Shown piece after piece: positions 8,592-18,999 of a stretch of 64,000 nucleotides of DNA. The stretch covers positions 226,142 through 290,141 of the forward strand of contig NZ_BMYW01000005.1 of assembly GCF_014652475.1 (NCBI RefSeq), in the 5' to 3' direction. The stretch comes from Vogesella alkaliphila (GTDB taxonomy: Bacteria; Pseudomonadota; Gammaproteobacteria; Burkholderiales; Chromobacteriaceae). How positions within the stretch are numbered: position 1 is the first letter of the stretch; each line of letters starts with the position of its first letter. The notes under the pieces were generated by a model that saw only the letters and a list, made by a program, of their open reading frames with translations, was not told where the DNA came from and searched no databases. The position numbers were made by a program, and so were the translations under genes.

Positions 8592-10235
8592 ATGCTGACC
8601 TATAGCGACTCCTCCCAGTCCCGCCTGCCTGCCGCCACCGAAAAGCCGTGGCTGTTGTTATTGCTGACCTTTGCCTGGCTGTGGCCGGGCATCCTGGGCC
8701 ACACGCCGTGGAAGCCGGACGAGCCCTACGTCACCGCCGTGGTGCAGCACATGCTGGCCGGCGGGCCGTGGTGGCTGCCGGCGATCGACGGCCAGGCCTA
8801 TCTCGACAGCGCGCCGCTGTACTACTGGGTGGCCACGCTGTTCGCGCGGCTGCTGTCGCCGTGGCTGCTGTCGCTGCACGACGCCGCGCGGCTGGCGACG
8901 CCGCTGTTCATGGCCATCGGCCTCGCCTTCGCCGGCGGGGTTGGCCGCGAGCTGATCGGGGGACGGCATGGCCGCAGCGTGGTGCTGATCCTGATCGGCT
9001 GCCTGGGGCTGATCGTCACCGGGCACGAGATGAACCCGGTGGTGGCCGGCTTTGCCGGTTATGCCGCGGCGCTGTACGCGCTGGTGCTGACGCGGCGGGC
9101 GCCGGCGCTCTCCGGCGCCATCCTCGGCGCGGCGACGGTGGTGCTGTTCCTTGCCACCAGCCTGTTGCCGGTGCTGCTGGTGTGGAGCGTGGCGCTGATG
9201 CTGCCGGCCTTCGCCAGCTGGCGCAACAAGGGTTATGCCATCACGCTCATGATGGCGCTGCTGTTCGCGTTGCCGCTGGCGGCACTGTGGCCGCTGGCGC
9301 TGTATCGCGGCGCGCCCGAGGTATTCCATGCCTGGTGGCAGTTCCACGCGCTGGGACCGCTGGACGGCTTCGGCGGCCTGGGCCTGTTCCACGAGTTCGG
9401 CTACTACCCGAAGCTGGTGCTGTGGTACGGCTGGCCGGCGTGGCCGCTGGCGGCGTGGACGCTGTGGAAAAACCGCCGCTACGAGCTGCCGATGCTGCAG
9501 TTGCCGCTGCTGTTCTTCGCGGTGATCCTGCTGCTGCTGACCTTCTCCAACCGCAGCCATACCGAGGACGCGATGCCGCTGCTGCTGCCGCTGGCGGTGC
9601 TGGCGGCGGTGGAGCTGGACAGCCTGCGCCGTGGCGCGGCCGCCTTCCTCAACTGGTTCGGCCTGATGGCCTTCGGCCTGTTCTCGCTGCTGGTGTGGCT
9701 GGGCTGGGCGGCGATGAACTTCGGCTGGCCGGTCAAACTGGCGGAGCGCGCCCGCTACTTCAGCCCCTACTACGAGCCGCAGGTGTCGTGGCTGGCGCTG
9801 CTGCTGGCGCTGGTCGCCACCGCGCTGTGGGGCTGGGCGGTGACGCGGCGCCATCTGCGTGGCCGCCAGGCGGTGACCAACTGGGCCGCTGGTCTCGCGC
9901 TGCTGTGGGGGCTGCTGATGACGCTGTGGCTGCCCTTCCTCGATGCCGCCAAGAGCTACCAGCCGGTAGTGCAGGGCATGATGCGGGCGATGCCGGCCGG
10001 CGAGCACTGCGTGTCGGTGTCGGTCAGCCAGCAGCTGGCGCGCATCAGCTGGGCCTACTACGCCGGCCTGCGCCTGCAGCCAGTGGCCGACGGCGCCGCA
10101 CCGGCCTGCAAGCTGTTGCTGATGGTGCGCGACCGCCGCGCCGAAACGCCGTTGCCGGGCTGGCAGGAGCGCTGGCGCGGCAACCGCGCCCGCGACAAGC
10201 GCGAGCTGTTCGTGTTGTGGCAGCGCCTGCCGTAA
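8592..10235 (+). CDS. ArnT/PMT-like polytopic membrane glycosyltransferase (GT39/GT83 style)
   Basis: About 547 residues with some 11-12 hydrophobic helices. The first periplasmic loop holds HTPWKPDEP near residues 35-43; the acidic DE pair there is the catalytic feature of the ArnT/PMT fold, which transfers a sugar from a polyprenyl phosphate donor to an acceptor such as lipid A or protein. A typical second motif with SAPLYYW follows near residue 77. The tail (from about 455) is a soluble periplasmic domain. No arn genes are next to it, so donor and acceptor are unknown. A TTG at 8571 is an alternative start; neither start has a clear ribosome site. Confidence 0.75.
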   Translation: MLTYSDSSQSRLPAATEKPWLLLLLTFAWLWPGILGHTPWKPDEPYVTAVVQHMLAGGPWWLPAIDGQAYLDSAPLYYWVATLFARLLSPWLLSLHDAARLATPLFMAIGLAFAGGVGRELIGGRHGRSVVLILIGCLGLIVTGHEMNPVVAGFAGYAAALYALVLTRRAPALSGAILGAATVVLFLATSLLPVLLVWSVALMLPAFASWRNKGYAITLMMALLFALPLAALWPLALYRGAPEVFHAWWQFHALGPLDGFGGLGLFHEFGYYPKLVLWYGWPAWPLAAWTLWKNRRYELPMLQLPLLFFAVILLLLTFSNRSHTEDAMPLLLPLAVLAAVELDSLRRGAAAFLNWFGLMAFGLFSLLVWLGWAAMNFGWPVKLAERARYFSPYYEPQVSWLALLLALVATALWGWAVTRRHLRGRQAVTNWAAGLALLWGLLMTLWLPFLDAAKSYQPVVQGMMRAMPAGEHCVSVSVSQQLARISWAYYAGLRLQPVADGAAPACKLLLMVRDRRAETPLPGWQERWRGNRARDKRELFVLWQRLP

Positions 10236-10251
10236 GCACCCGCCGCCAATG

Positions 10252-10281
10252 AAAAACGCCACCGTTGACGGTGGCGTTTTT
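10252..10281. terminator. Bidirectional Rho-independent terminator
   Basis: AAAAACGCCACCG and CGGTGGCGTTTTT form a 13-bp stem with a TTGA loop between the convergent glycosyltransferase and aacS genes. Confidence 0.9.
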
Positions 10282-10287
10282 CATGCC

Positions 10288-10311
10288 GTTGCGGCCAACG
10301 TTGGCCGCAAC
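10288..10311. repeat. Inverted pair of GTTGGCCGCA motif, head-to-head palindrome
   Basis: A perfect 24-bp palindrome made of two motif copies touching each other, with central AACGTT. It ends two bases before the aacS stop codon. Confidence 0.9.
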
Positions 10312-10313
10312 AC

Positions 10314-12275
<1,962 letters not shown>

Positions 12276-12321
12276 ATCAAGTCTCTCCTCAGGAAGCGTG
12301 TGGGGTCGCTCAAGGGTGTCG

Positions 12322-12332
12322 TTCGTTATTAT
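12322..12332. promoter_or_regulatory. Candidate IclR-type half operator upstream of aacS
   Basis: TTCGTTATTAT here is identical (inverted) to 13128-13138 in the operator between the VOC and IclR genes. It lies 47 bp before the aacS start. Confidence 0.45.
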
Positions 12333-12420
12333 GAAAGCTGTTTGCCGGCAAGTTTACTGCACAGCCATGCCTGCGGTATAGGTCGCCGACCGCGTGATCG
12401 CTGCCGCTACCGGCGGGGGT

Positions 12421-12454
12421 GTTGCGGCCAACCTTGGACAGGGTTGGCCGCAGG
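12421..12454. repeat. Inverted pair of GTTGGCCGCA motif
   Basis: TTGCGGCCAACCTT and AGGGTTGGCCGCAG in inverted orientation with about ten bases between, just downstream of the VOC gene stop; may end its transcript. Confidence 0.8.
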
Positions 12455-12463
12455 CGCGGCGGC

Positions 12464-13003
12464 TCAGTCTTCCGAGTAGCTGCCGTCGTGCATCCAGCGC
12501 GCGTGCTGCGGCGCCTTCCGTGTTTCCGCCCATTCGTTGAGCATGTCCCATTTCACCTCGTCCAGCATCTGCATCATCTTCGGCGTGCCGGTGTTGCAGG
12601 CCAGCTCCAGGCGGTGGCCGTTGGGGTCGAAGAAGTAGATCGACTGGAAGATGGTGTGGTCGGTGGGGCCGATCACGTCGATGCCGGCCGCCTGCAGTCG
12701 TGCCTTGGTGGCGAGTAGGGTGTCCAGCGAGTCCACTTCCATCGCCAGATGCTGCACCCAGTTGGGTGTGTTCGGGTCGCGGTCCATCGGCGGCCGCGTC
12801 GGCAGCTCGAAGAAGGCGAGGATGTTGCCCTGGCCGGCGTCGAGGAACACGTGCATGTACGGGTCCGGCGCCTTGGTGGACGGCACTTCGTTCTCGGCGA
12901 TCGCCAGCACGAACTTCATGTCGAGGTGTTTCACGTACCACTCCACCGTTTCCTTGGCGTCCTTGCAGCGATAGGCGACGTGGTGGATTTTCTTGATCAG
13001 CAT
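12464..13003 (-). CDS. VOC-superfamily protein (glyoxalase/bleomycin resistance/dioxygenase fold)
   Basis: 179 residues with two beta-alpha-beta-beta-beta modules. Metal ligands in the glyoxalase pattern are H8 (KIHHVAY), E66 (AFFELP), H85 (VQHLAMEV) and E133 (RLELACN). The family includes glyoxalase I, methylmalonyl-CoA epimerase and ring-cleaving dioxygenases; the sequence does not decide between them. About 40 residues after the VOC fold contain WDMLNEWAETRKAPQHARWM, which I do not recognise. It is divergent from an IclR regulator and upstream of aacS on the same strand, so it probably belongs to the same catabolic regulon. GGAG ribosome site. Confidence 0.8.
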   Translation of the reverse strand: MLIKKIHHVAYRCKDAKETVEWYVKHLDMKFVLAIAENEVPSTKAPDPYMHVFLDAGQGNILAFFELPTRPPMDRDPNTPNWVQHLAMEVDSLDTLLATKARLQAAGIDVIGPTDHTIFQSIYFFDPNGHRLELACNTGTPKMMQMLDEVKWDMLNEWAETRKAPQHARWMHDGSYSED

Positions 13004-13103
13004 GATGGTTGTCTCCGTGAGCGGTGGCCGGGGTGCGGCGCTGATTTCAGTCTGGCACTGATCGCGGTGGCGGCCAGTGGCGATGCTGGCAAGTTAGCCA
13101 ATA

Positions 13104-13139
13104 ATTCGTTATTGGTCAATTTGTTCGATAATAACGAAT
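13104..13139. promoter_or_regulatory. Operator between VOC gene and IclR regulator
   Basis: Perfect 10-bp inverted repeat ATTCGTTATT (13104-13113) and AATAACGAAT (13130-13139) in an AT-rich island of the 225-bp divergent intergenic region. Position and symmetry suit a dimeric IclR regulator. Confidence 0.6.
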
Positions 13140-13227
13140 ATTATCGCCGTGACCGGCGTGGTGGAAATGCTAGAATTGCCGCCGTTTCGACAACACAGAC
13201 CATGCCAGCGGGCAAGACGGGGTAAAG

Positions 13228-13992
13228 ATGGAAAAAGACCGGCGCGGAATCCAATCAATCGAGGTGGGTGGCAGCCTGCTGCAGACGCTGGTGCGCCACG
13301 GGGCGCCGATGATGCTGAAGGACCTGGCCGGCGAGGCCGGCATGCCGGCGGCGAAGGCGCATCCCTATCTGGTGAGTTTCGGCAAGCTGGGGCTGATCGA
13401 GCAGGATGCGGGCAGCGGCCTGTACAAGCTGGGGCCGTTTGCACTGCAGATGGGGCTGGTGGCGCTGCACGAGCTGGACGCGGTCAAGATCGCCACCGAG
13501 CGGGCGGCGGCTCTGTCGCTGGACATCCAGCAGAACGTGGCGCTGGCGGTGTGGGGCAACCACGGCCCGACCGTGGTGCGGATCCAGGAGTGCAATCGCG
13601 TGGTGCACATCAATATGCGTACCGGCACGGTGATGTCGCTGCTGGATTCGGCAACCGGCAAGGTGTTTGCCGCCTACCTGCCGCCGCGGCTGACCGAAGA
13701 GATGATCGCCAGCGAGATGGCGGCGCGGCAGGCCGGTATCGAGGAGCAGGCCGCGTTCCAGTCGGCGCTGCAGCGGGTGCGCGAGCGCGGCATGGCGCGG
13801 GCGGTGGGCTATCCCTTGCCCGGCATCAATGCCTTCAGCGTGCCGGTGTTCGATCACGCCGGCCAGCTGGCGCTGGTGATGACCACGCTGGGGCCGGCGG
13901 CGACATTTTCCTCGGACTGGAACGGGACGATCGCGCAGCGGCTGCGCAGCACGGCGGCCGACATCTCCGCGCAGATCGGCTATCGCGGCTGA
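13228..13992 (+). CDS. IclR-family transcriptional regulator
   Basis: 254 residues. An N-terminal winged helix-turn-helix (residues 8-70, with MMLKDLAGEAGMPAAKAHPYL as its helix-turn-helix region) is followed by the IclR effector domain (about 80-250), including a GTVMSLLDSATGKVFAAYLP block that lines the ligand pocket. IclR proteins usually control small catabolic clusters and bind an aromatic or short-chain acid. The gene is divergent from the VOC protein with an inverted-repeat operator between them. The same 11-mer near aacS suggests control of both. The effector is unknown. Confidence 0.9.
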   Translation: MEKDRRGIQSIEVGGSLLQTLVRHGAPMMLKDLAGEAGMPAAKAHPYLVSFGKLGLIEQDAGSGLYKLGPFALQMGLVALHELDAVKIATERAAALSLDIQQNVALAVWGNHGPTVVRIQECNRVVHINMRTGTVMSLLDSATGKVFAAYLPPRLTEEMIASEMAARQAGIEEQAAFQSALQRVRERGMARAVGYPLPGINAFSVPVFDHAGQLALVMTTLGPAATFSSDWNGTIAQRLRSTAADISAQIGYRG

Positions 13993-14027
13993 GTCGCGGC
14001 GCCGCAGGTGCGGCTCACGGAAAGCAA

Positions 14028-14058
14028 AACGGGCTGGCAGATGCCAGCCCGTTGCCGT
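14028..14058. terminator. Bidirectional Rho-independent terminator
   Basis: ACGGGCTGGC/GCCAGCCCGT stem with a short loop between the convergent IclR and DUF2249 genes. Confidence 0.8.
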
Positions 14059-14063
14059 CTTGC

Positions 14064-14402
14064 TTAGCCGCCGGAGCAGCCGCAACCGCCGCCGCCGCCA
14101 CAACCGCTTTGCTGTTGCGCCGGCGCCTGGGCCGGTGCCGGCTCGCTGTCGGCGACATGGATGGTGAAGTCGATGACGACCTGTTGCGGCGAGCGCTCCA
14201 CGTAGTTGATCAGCACCTGACCACCGTAGCGCTGCTCGATCTGGCCGAGCAGCGGCAGCGGGTCGTGGTCGTTGACGAAGCGCATGCGCTCGCCGTGGTT
14301 CAGCGATTCCAGCGCGCCAAAAATGGCGGCATGACGGAAACGCTTGGCCACGCCGCGCGCATCAAAAGGGAAAACCGACAAATCAGAGGTGTGGGTGTGC
14401 AT
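14064..14402 (-). CDS. DUF2249 protein with Cys/Gly-rich C-terminal tail
   Basis: 112 residues. The DUF2249 core spans about residues 8-85: DARGVAKRFRHAAIFGALES, then GERMRFVNDHDPLPLL, the family signature. Such proteins often occur with hemerythrin or nitric oxide/denitrification genes and resemble the TusA-like fold; their role is not settled. After a proline/glutamine linker the protein ends in SGCGGGGGCGCSGG with Cys101, 107 and 109, a possible metal or persulfide site. The start at 14402 (MHTHTSD) has an AGGAG site; a longer in-frame version is rejected. It stands between IclR and rfbC with its own terminator. Confidence 0.8.
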   Translation of the reverse strand: MHTHTSDLSVFPFDARGVAKRFRHAAIFGALESLNHGERMRFVNDHDPLPLLGQIEQRYGGQVLINYVERSPQQVVIDFTIHVADSEPAPAQAPAQQQSGCGGGGGCGCSGG

Positions 14403-14510
14403 GGATGGACTCCTGTCTGTAACGGTGCCCAGCTTACGCACCCGTCGCGCCGCTTTCCTTGAGGCAAGATAAGCGCAGGCGCGGCGGCGCCAGGGTTCGG
14501 TATTCGGCGT

Positions 14511-15056
14511 TCAGTATTCGGCGTCGGCTAGCAAGGGCGCGGCGAGATCCTTGGCCGACAGCTGCAGGCCGTCGCGCAGCGGCCAGGCGATCGCCAGCTG
14601 CGGGTCGTCCCAGCGCAGCGCGCGCTCGTGCTGCGGGCTCCAGTAGGCGGTGGTCTTGTACAGCAGTTCGGCGTGTTCGCTGAGCGTGACAAAACCGTGG
14701 GCGAAGCCTTCCGGAATCCACAGCTGGCGATGGTTGGCCGCGGACAGGACGATGCCGAAATGCCGGCCAAAGGTGGCGGAGCCACGACGCAGGTCGACGG
14801 CGACATCGAACACCTCGCCGGCCACGCAGCGCACCAGCTTGCCCTGCGCCTGTGGCGGCAGCTGGTAGTGCAGGCCGCGCAGCACGCCGCGGCTGGAGCG
14901 GGAGTGGTTGTCCTGCACGAATTCGACATGGTGGCCGATGGCGGCATCGAATTGCTGCTGGTGGAAGCTCTCGTAGAAGAAGCCGCGCTCGTCGCCGTGG
15001 ATGCGGGGTTCGATCAGCCACAGGCCGGACAGACCGGTTTCGCGGAACTGGCTCAT
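14511..15056 (-). CDS. rfbC: dTDP-4-dehydrorhamnose 3,5-epimerase
   Basis: 181 residues, the family length. It epimerises dTDP-4-keto-6-deoxyglucose at C3 and C5, third step to dTDP-L-rhamnose. Motifs: GDERGFFYESFHQQQF near 22-37, QDNHSRSSRGVLRGLHYQ with the catalytic His, and WIPEGFAHGF near 113-122. Last gene of rfbBDAC; its ATG immediately follows the rfbA stop, so translation is coupled. No rhamnosyltransferase or O-antigen gene is in the window. Confidence 0.95.
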   Translation of the reverse strand: MSQFRETGLSGLWLIEPRIHGDERGFFYESFHQQQFDAAIGHHVEFVQDNHSRSSRGVLRGLHYQLPPQAQGKLVRCVAGEVFDVAVDLRRGSATFGRHFGIVLSAANHRQLWIPEGFAHGFVTLSEHAELLYKTTAYWSPQHERALRWDDPQLAIAWPLRDGLQLSAKDLAAPLLADAEY

Positions 15057-15935
15057 TCAGCGCCCTTCTTGCAGCAATTGCAGCAGGTAGCGGCCGTAGC
15101 CGGTCTTGGCCAGCGGTGCGGCCAGGCTTTGCAGCTGGCTGTCGTCGATATAGCCCATGCGCCACGCCACCTCTTCCGGACAGGCCACCTTCAGGCCCTG
15201 GCGTTTTTCGAGGGTGGCGATGAACTGGCTGGCCTCCAGCAGCGAGTCGTGGGTGCCGGTATCCAGCCAGGCGTAGCCGCGGCCCATGGTCTCGACCGTG
15301 AGCGCGCCGCGCGCGAGGTAGGCGGCGTTGACGTCGGTGATCTCCAGCTCGCCACGCGGCGACGGCTTGATCGACTTGGCGATGTCGACCACCTGCGCGT
15401 CGTAGAAGTACAGGCCGGTGACGGCGTAGTGGGACTTGGGTCGCGCCGGTTTCTCTTCGATGCTGATGGCCTGGCCTGCGCCATCGAACTCGACCACGCC
15501 GTAGCGCTCCGGATCGTTGACGCGATAGGCGAACACGGTGGCGCCCTGTGTCTGCGCCGCGGTGCGCTGCAGCTGGCTGGCCAGCTCGGCGCCGTAGAAG
15601 ATGTTGTCGCCCAGCACCAGTGCGGACGGGGCGCCGGCGAGGAAGGACTCGCCGAGGATGAAGGCCTGCGCCAGGCCGTCCGGGCTTGGCTGTACCGTGT
15701 ATTGCAGCCGGATGCCCCACTGGCTGCCGTCGCCCAGCAACTGCCGGAAGCGCGGCGTGTCCTGCGGCGTGGAAATGATCAGGATGTCGCGGATGCCGGC
15801 CAGCAACAGCGTGGTCAGCGGGTAGTAGATCAGCGGCTTGTCGTAGACCGGCAGCAACTGCTTGCTGACCGCCAGGGTGGCCGGATACAGGCGGCTATTG
15901 GCGCCACCGGCGAGAATGATGCCTTTGCGGTTCAT
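15057..15935 (-). CDS. rfbA: Glucose-1-phosphate thymidylyltransferase
   Basis: 292 residues. It joins glucose-1-phosphate and dTTP to dTDP-glucose, the first step of the pathway. The nucleotide motif is [20 protein letters not shown] at residues 6-25; in most RmlA proteins the central part reads GGSGTRL, so the G-T pair is N-S here. The rest, including [22 protein letters not shown] and the [20 protein letters not shown] region, is normal. It overlaps rfbD by four bases. The changed loop is conservative and the enzyme is probably active. Confidence 0.95.
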   Translation of the reverse strand: MNRKGIILAGGANSRLYPATLAVSKQLLPVYDKPLIYYPLTTLLLAGIRDILIISTPQDTPRFRQLLGDGSQWGIRLQYTVQPSPDGLAQAFILGESFLAGAPSALVLGDNIFYGAELASQLQRTAAQTQGATVFAYRVNDPERYGVVEFDGAGQAISIEEKPARPKSHYAVTGLYFYDAQVVDIAKSIKPSPRGELEITDVNAAYLARGALTVETMGRGYAWLDTGTHDSLLEASQFIATLEKRQGLKVACPEEVAWRMGYIDDSQLQSLAAPLAKTGYGRYLLQLLQEGR

Positions 15936-16843
15936 GGTTTTCTTGCGTTATCGAGGGTCTGGAACACCTGCGTCACGCCTTCCTGCCACGACGGCAGCTG
16001 CAGGCCGAAGGTCTGCCGTAGCTTGCTGCAGTCGAGCACGGAATTGGCCGGCCGCGTGGCCCGTTGCGGGTACTCGTCGCTGCTGACCGCGTGCAGGCCA
16101 TCCGGTGGCAGCATCAGCGCCCAGCCGGCGTCGCGGGCCAGCGCGATGACGTGGGCGGCGTAGTCGTGCCAGCTGGTGCGGCCGCTGGCGGCAAGGTGGT
16201 AGGTGCCGTAGCTGGTGCTGTCGGGGTAGTTGGCGTAGTGCGGCAGCAACAGCGCGCACACGTCCGCCAGCAGGCTGGCCGGGGTCGGGGCGCCGAACTG
16301 GTCGTCGACCACGGTGAGGCGGTCGCGCGTTGCGGCCAACCTGAGCATGGCCTTCAGGAAGTTCTGGCCGTAGACGCCGGCCACCCACGAACTGCGCAGG
16401 ATGTAGTGGCGGCAGCCGCTGTCGCGGATCGCCTGTTCGCCCAGCCATTTGCTGCGGCCGTACACCGATTGCGGATTGGCGGCGTCGTCTTCCTGCCAGG
16501 CGCCGAACTTGCTGCCATCGAACACGTAGTCGCTGGAGTAGTGCACCAGCAGCGCCTTGTTGGCCGCGGCCCACTGGGCCAGCAGTGCCGGCGCCGCGGC
16601 GTTGACGGCATGGGCCAGCGCGATCTCGTCCTCGGCCTGATCGACCGCGGTATAGGCCGCGGCATTGACGATGATGTCGGGCTGCAGGGCGTCCAGCGTC
16701 GCGCTGAGGGTGTGCGGGGCCGCCAGGTCGAATTGCCGGCGGTCGGGGCAGCTCAGCACCCCGTGCAGCGCCAGCGCGCGCCGGAGCTCGAAGCCGACTT
16801 GGCCGCTGCCGCCGGTGATCAGGATTCTTGCCGGGTAGTTCAT
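15932..16843 (-). CDS. rfbD: dTDP-4-dehydrorhamnose reductase
   Basis: 303 residues, short-chain dehydrogenase fold. It reduces the 4-keto sugar to dTDP-L-rhamnose with NAD(P)H. The N-terminal motif is [12 protein letters not shown], and the catalytic YxxxK is [24 protein letters not shown] is diagnostic of RmlD. Overlaps of four bases with rfbB upstream and rfbA downstream indicate one translationally coupled operon. One reverse copy of the GTTGGCCGCA motif lies at 16331-16340. Confidence 0.95.
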   Translation of the reverse strand: MNYPARILITGGSGQVGFELRRALALHGVLSCPDRRQFDLAAPHTLSATLDALQPDIIVNAAAYTAVDQAEDEIALAHAVNAAAPALLAQWAAANKALLVHYSSDYVFDGSKFGAWQEDDAANPQSVYGRSKWLGEQAIRDSGCRHYILRSSWVAGVYGQNFLKAMLRLAATRDRLTVVDDQFGAPTPASLLADVCALLLPHYANYPDSTSYGTYHLAASGRTSWHDYAAHVIALARDAGWALMLPPDGLHAVSSDEYPQRATRPANSVLDCSKLRQTFGLQLPSWQEGVTQVFQTLDNARKP

Positions 16844-17907
16844 GGCTGGTCTCCGTATTGTTGTGTTAGCCAGTCGCGGTAACGGCCGCTGCTGACGCCC
16901 GCGGCCCAGTCCTGGTTGTCCAGATACCAGCGCACGGTCTTGCGGATGCCGGAGTCGAAGGTTTCCGCCGGTTGCCAGCCCAGCTCGCGTGCCAGCTTGC
17001 GCGCGTCGATGGCGTAGCGGCGGTCGTGGCCGGGGCGGTCCTGCACATGGCTGATCTGTTCGGCGTAGCCCTTGCCGTCGGCGCGCGGGCGCAATTCGTC
17101 CAGCAGGCGGCAGATGGTGCGCACCACGTCGAGGTTGGTTTTTTCGTTGCCGCCGCCGACGTTGTAGGTCTCGCCCGGCGTGCCGGCGTCCAGCACGCGG
17201 CGGAGGGCGGCACAGTGGTCCGTCACATACAGCCAGTCGCGGACCTGCTGGCCGTCGCCGTAAACCGGCAGCGGCTTGCCGGCCAGCGCGTTGAGGATGA
17301 CCAGCGGGATCAGCTTCTCCGGGAAGTGGTACGGGCCGTAGTTGTTGCTGCAGTGGGTGGTCAGTACCGGCAGGCCGTAGCTGTGGTGCCAGGCGCGCAC
17401 CAGGTGGTCGGCGGCGGCCTTGCTGGCGGAGTAGGGGCTGTTCGGCTGGTAGCGGTGCGCTTCGGTAAACGGGGCGTCGTCTGCGGCCAAGGTGCCGTAG
17501 ACCTCGTCGGTGGACACGTGCAGCAGGCGGAAGGCGGCCTTGTCGCTGGCGGGCAGCCCGCTCCAGTAGCCGCGCACCGCTTCCAGCAGCTTGAAGGTGC
17601 CGACGATGTTGGTATCGATGAAGTCGCCTGGGCCGTGCAGCGAGCGGTCGACGTGGCTCTCGGCGGCAAAGTGGATCACCGCGCGCGGCTGGTGTTCGGC
17701 CAGCAGGCGATCCAGCAGGTCACTGTCACCGATATCGCCATGCACGAAGCGGTGACGGTCATCGCCATGCAGGCTGGCCAGCGTCTGCAGATTGCCGGCA
17801 TAGCTCAGCTTGTCCAGGTTGACGACCGGCTCGTCACTGCCGGCCAGCCAGTCCAGCACGAAATTGCCGCCGATGAAGCCGGCACCACCGGTTACCAGAA
17901 TGGTCAT
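16840..17907 (-). CDS. rfbB: dTDP-glucose 4,6-dehydratase
   Basis: 355 residues, the family length. It converts dTDP-glucose to dTDP-4-keto-6-deoxyglucose. The NAD motif is [10 protein letters not shown] at 7-16; the substrate block is [12 protein letters not shown], and the catalytic YxxxK is [11 protein letters not shown]. First gene of rfbBDAC. The frame stays open far upstream into the liuE region, but the conserved protein starts at the ATG at 17907 and the upstream part is antisense-like shadow. dTDP-rhamnose feeds O-antigen, rhamnolipid or glycan synthesis encoded elsewhere. Confidence 0.95.
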   Translation of the reverse strand: MTILVTGGAGFIGGNFVLDWLAGSDEPVVNLDKLSYAGNLQTLASLHGDDRHRFVHGDIGDSDLLDRLLAEHQPRAVIHFAAESHVDRSLHGPGDFIDTNIVGTFKLLEAVRGYWSGLPASDKAAFRLLHVSTDEVYGTLAADDAPFTEAHRYQPNSPYSASKAAADHLVRAWHHSYGLPVLTTHCSNNYGPYHFPEKLIPLVILNALAGKPLPVYGDGQQVRDWLYVTDHCAALRRVLDAGTPGETYNVGGGNEKTNLDVVRTICRLLDELRPRADGKGYAEQISHVQDRPGHDRRYAIDARKLARELGWQPAETFDSGIRKTVRWYLDNQDWAAGVSSGRYRDWLTQQYGDQP

Positions 17908-18036
17908 GTTGCTCTTTGCTTGCGGAAGTCGGTCGGGAAGGTCGCAGTGCGGCGGCGCACCGCCACGAGACTGAATCATGCCGGATTGTACTGGCCTTGG
18001 CGACGTAACACGAGCCGCCGGCAGCGGCAAAGACAA

Positions 18037-18070
18037 CGGCCAGCCGGCGATCTTGGTCGCCGGCTGGCCG
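18037..18070 (-). terminator. Strong hairpin ending the liu operon
   Basis: Perfect 14-bp stem CGGCCAGCCGGCGA/TCGCCGGCTGGCCG with a six-base loop, 17 bp after the liuE stop; the T tract on the minus strand is weak (TTGTCTTT). Confidence 0.7.
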
Positions 18071-18086
18071 CGTGGACGGCAAGGAC

Positions 18087-18980
18087 TCAGCTGCGCAGGC
18101 CGCGCGCCTTGGCGTAGCGCGAACCCGGCTCGCGCACCAGCGCCTCGGCGATGAACCAGGCGGTATCGGCCAGTTTGTCCAGGTCCACCCCGGTGTGGTA
18201 GCCCAGGCCATGCAGCAGGTAGACCACGTCCTCGGTGGCCACGTTGCCGGAGGCGCCCTTGGCGTACGGGCAGCCGCCCAGGCCGGACACCGAGCTGTCG
18301 AAGGTGCGCACCCCGGCCTGCAGCGCGGTGTGGATGTTGGCGATGGCCATGCCGTAGGTGTCGTGGAAGTGACCGGCCAGCTTGGCCACCGGCACCGCCT
18401 CGCTCACCGCGTCCAGCATCGCCGTCACCTTGTTGGGGGTGCCCACGCCGATGGTATCGCCCAGCGAGATTTCGTAGCAGCCCATGTTGTACAGCGCCCG
18501 CGCCACCTCGGCCACCTTGTACGGGGCGATGTCGCCCTCGTACGGGCAGCCCAGCACGCAGGACACGTAGCCGCGCACCTTGATGCCTTCGGCCAGCGCG
18601 CGCTTCATCACCGACTCGAAGCGCTGCAGGCTCTCGGCGATGCTGGCGTTGATGTTCTTCTGGCTGAACGCCTCGCTGGCGGCGCCGAACACCGCGATTT
18701 CGCGCACGCCGGCCTCCAGCGCCGCGTCCAGGCCCTTGTCGTTGGGCACCAGTACCGGGTAGTCGATGCCGGCGTTCAGGTCCAGCGCCTGCAGTACCTG
18801 CAGGCTGTCCGCCATCTGCGGCACCCACTTGGGCGACACGAAGGCGCCGGCCTCGATGGTACGCAAGCCGGCCGCGGCCAACCTTTCGATCAGCTCCAGC
18901 TTGGTGGCCAGGCTGATGCTGTGCTTTTCGTTCTGCAGCCCGTCGCGCGGGCCGACTTCGACGATCTTTACATGTGTCAT
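18087..18980 (-). CDS. liuE: Hydroxymethylglutaryl-CoA lyase
   Basis: 297 residues, TIM-barrel of the DRE family. It cleaves HMG-CoA to acetyl-CoA and acetoacetate, last step of leucine degradation. Visible: [12 protein letters not shown] (residues 7-18), the HFHDTYG metal-binding block, and the signature [17 protein letters not shown] with the catalytic cysteine. The liu cluster context and an AAAGGA ribosome site support the call. One partial copy of the motif lies at 18873-18884. Synonym mvaB. Confidence 0.95.
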   Translation of the reverse strand: MTHVKIVEVGPRDGLQNEKHSISLATKLELIERLAAAGLRTIEAGAFVSPKWVPQMADSLQVLQALDLNAGIDYPVLVPNDKGLDAALEAGVREIAVFGAASEAFSQKNINASIAESLQRFESVMKRALAEGIKVRGYVSCVLGCPYEGDIAPYKVAEVARALYNMGCYEISLGDTIGVGTPNKVTAMLDAVSEAVPVAKLAGHFHDTYGMAIANIHTALQAGVRTFDSSVSGLGGCPYAKGASGNVATEDVVYLLHGLGYHTGVDLDKLADTAWFIAEALVREPGSRYAKARGLRS

Positions 18981-18999
18981 GGCTATGTCCTTTGCCGGC

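Noticed and set aside
17908..18828. N-terminal extension of rfbB into the liuE region
   Set aside because: RmlB homology starts at 17907, and the extension is antisense-frame sequence of liuE with a strong terminator inside it.
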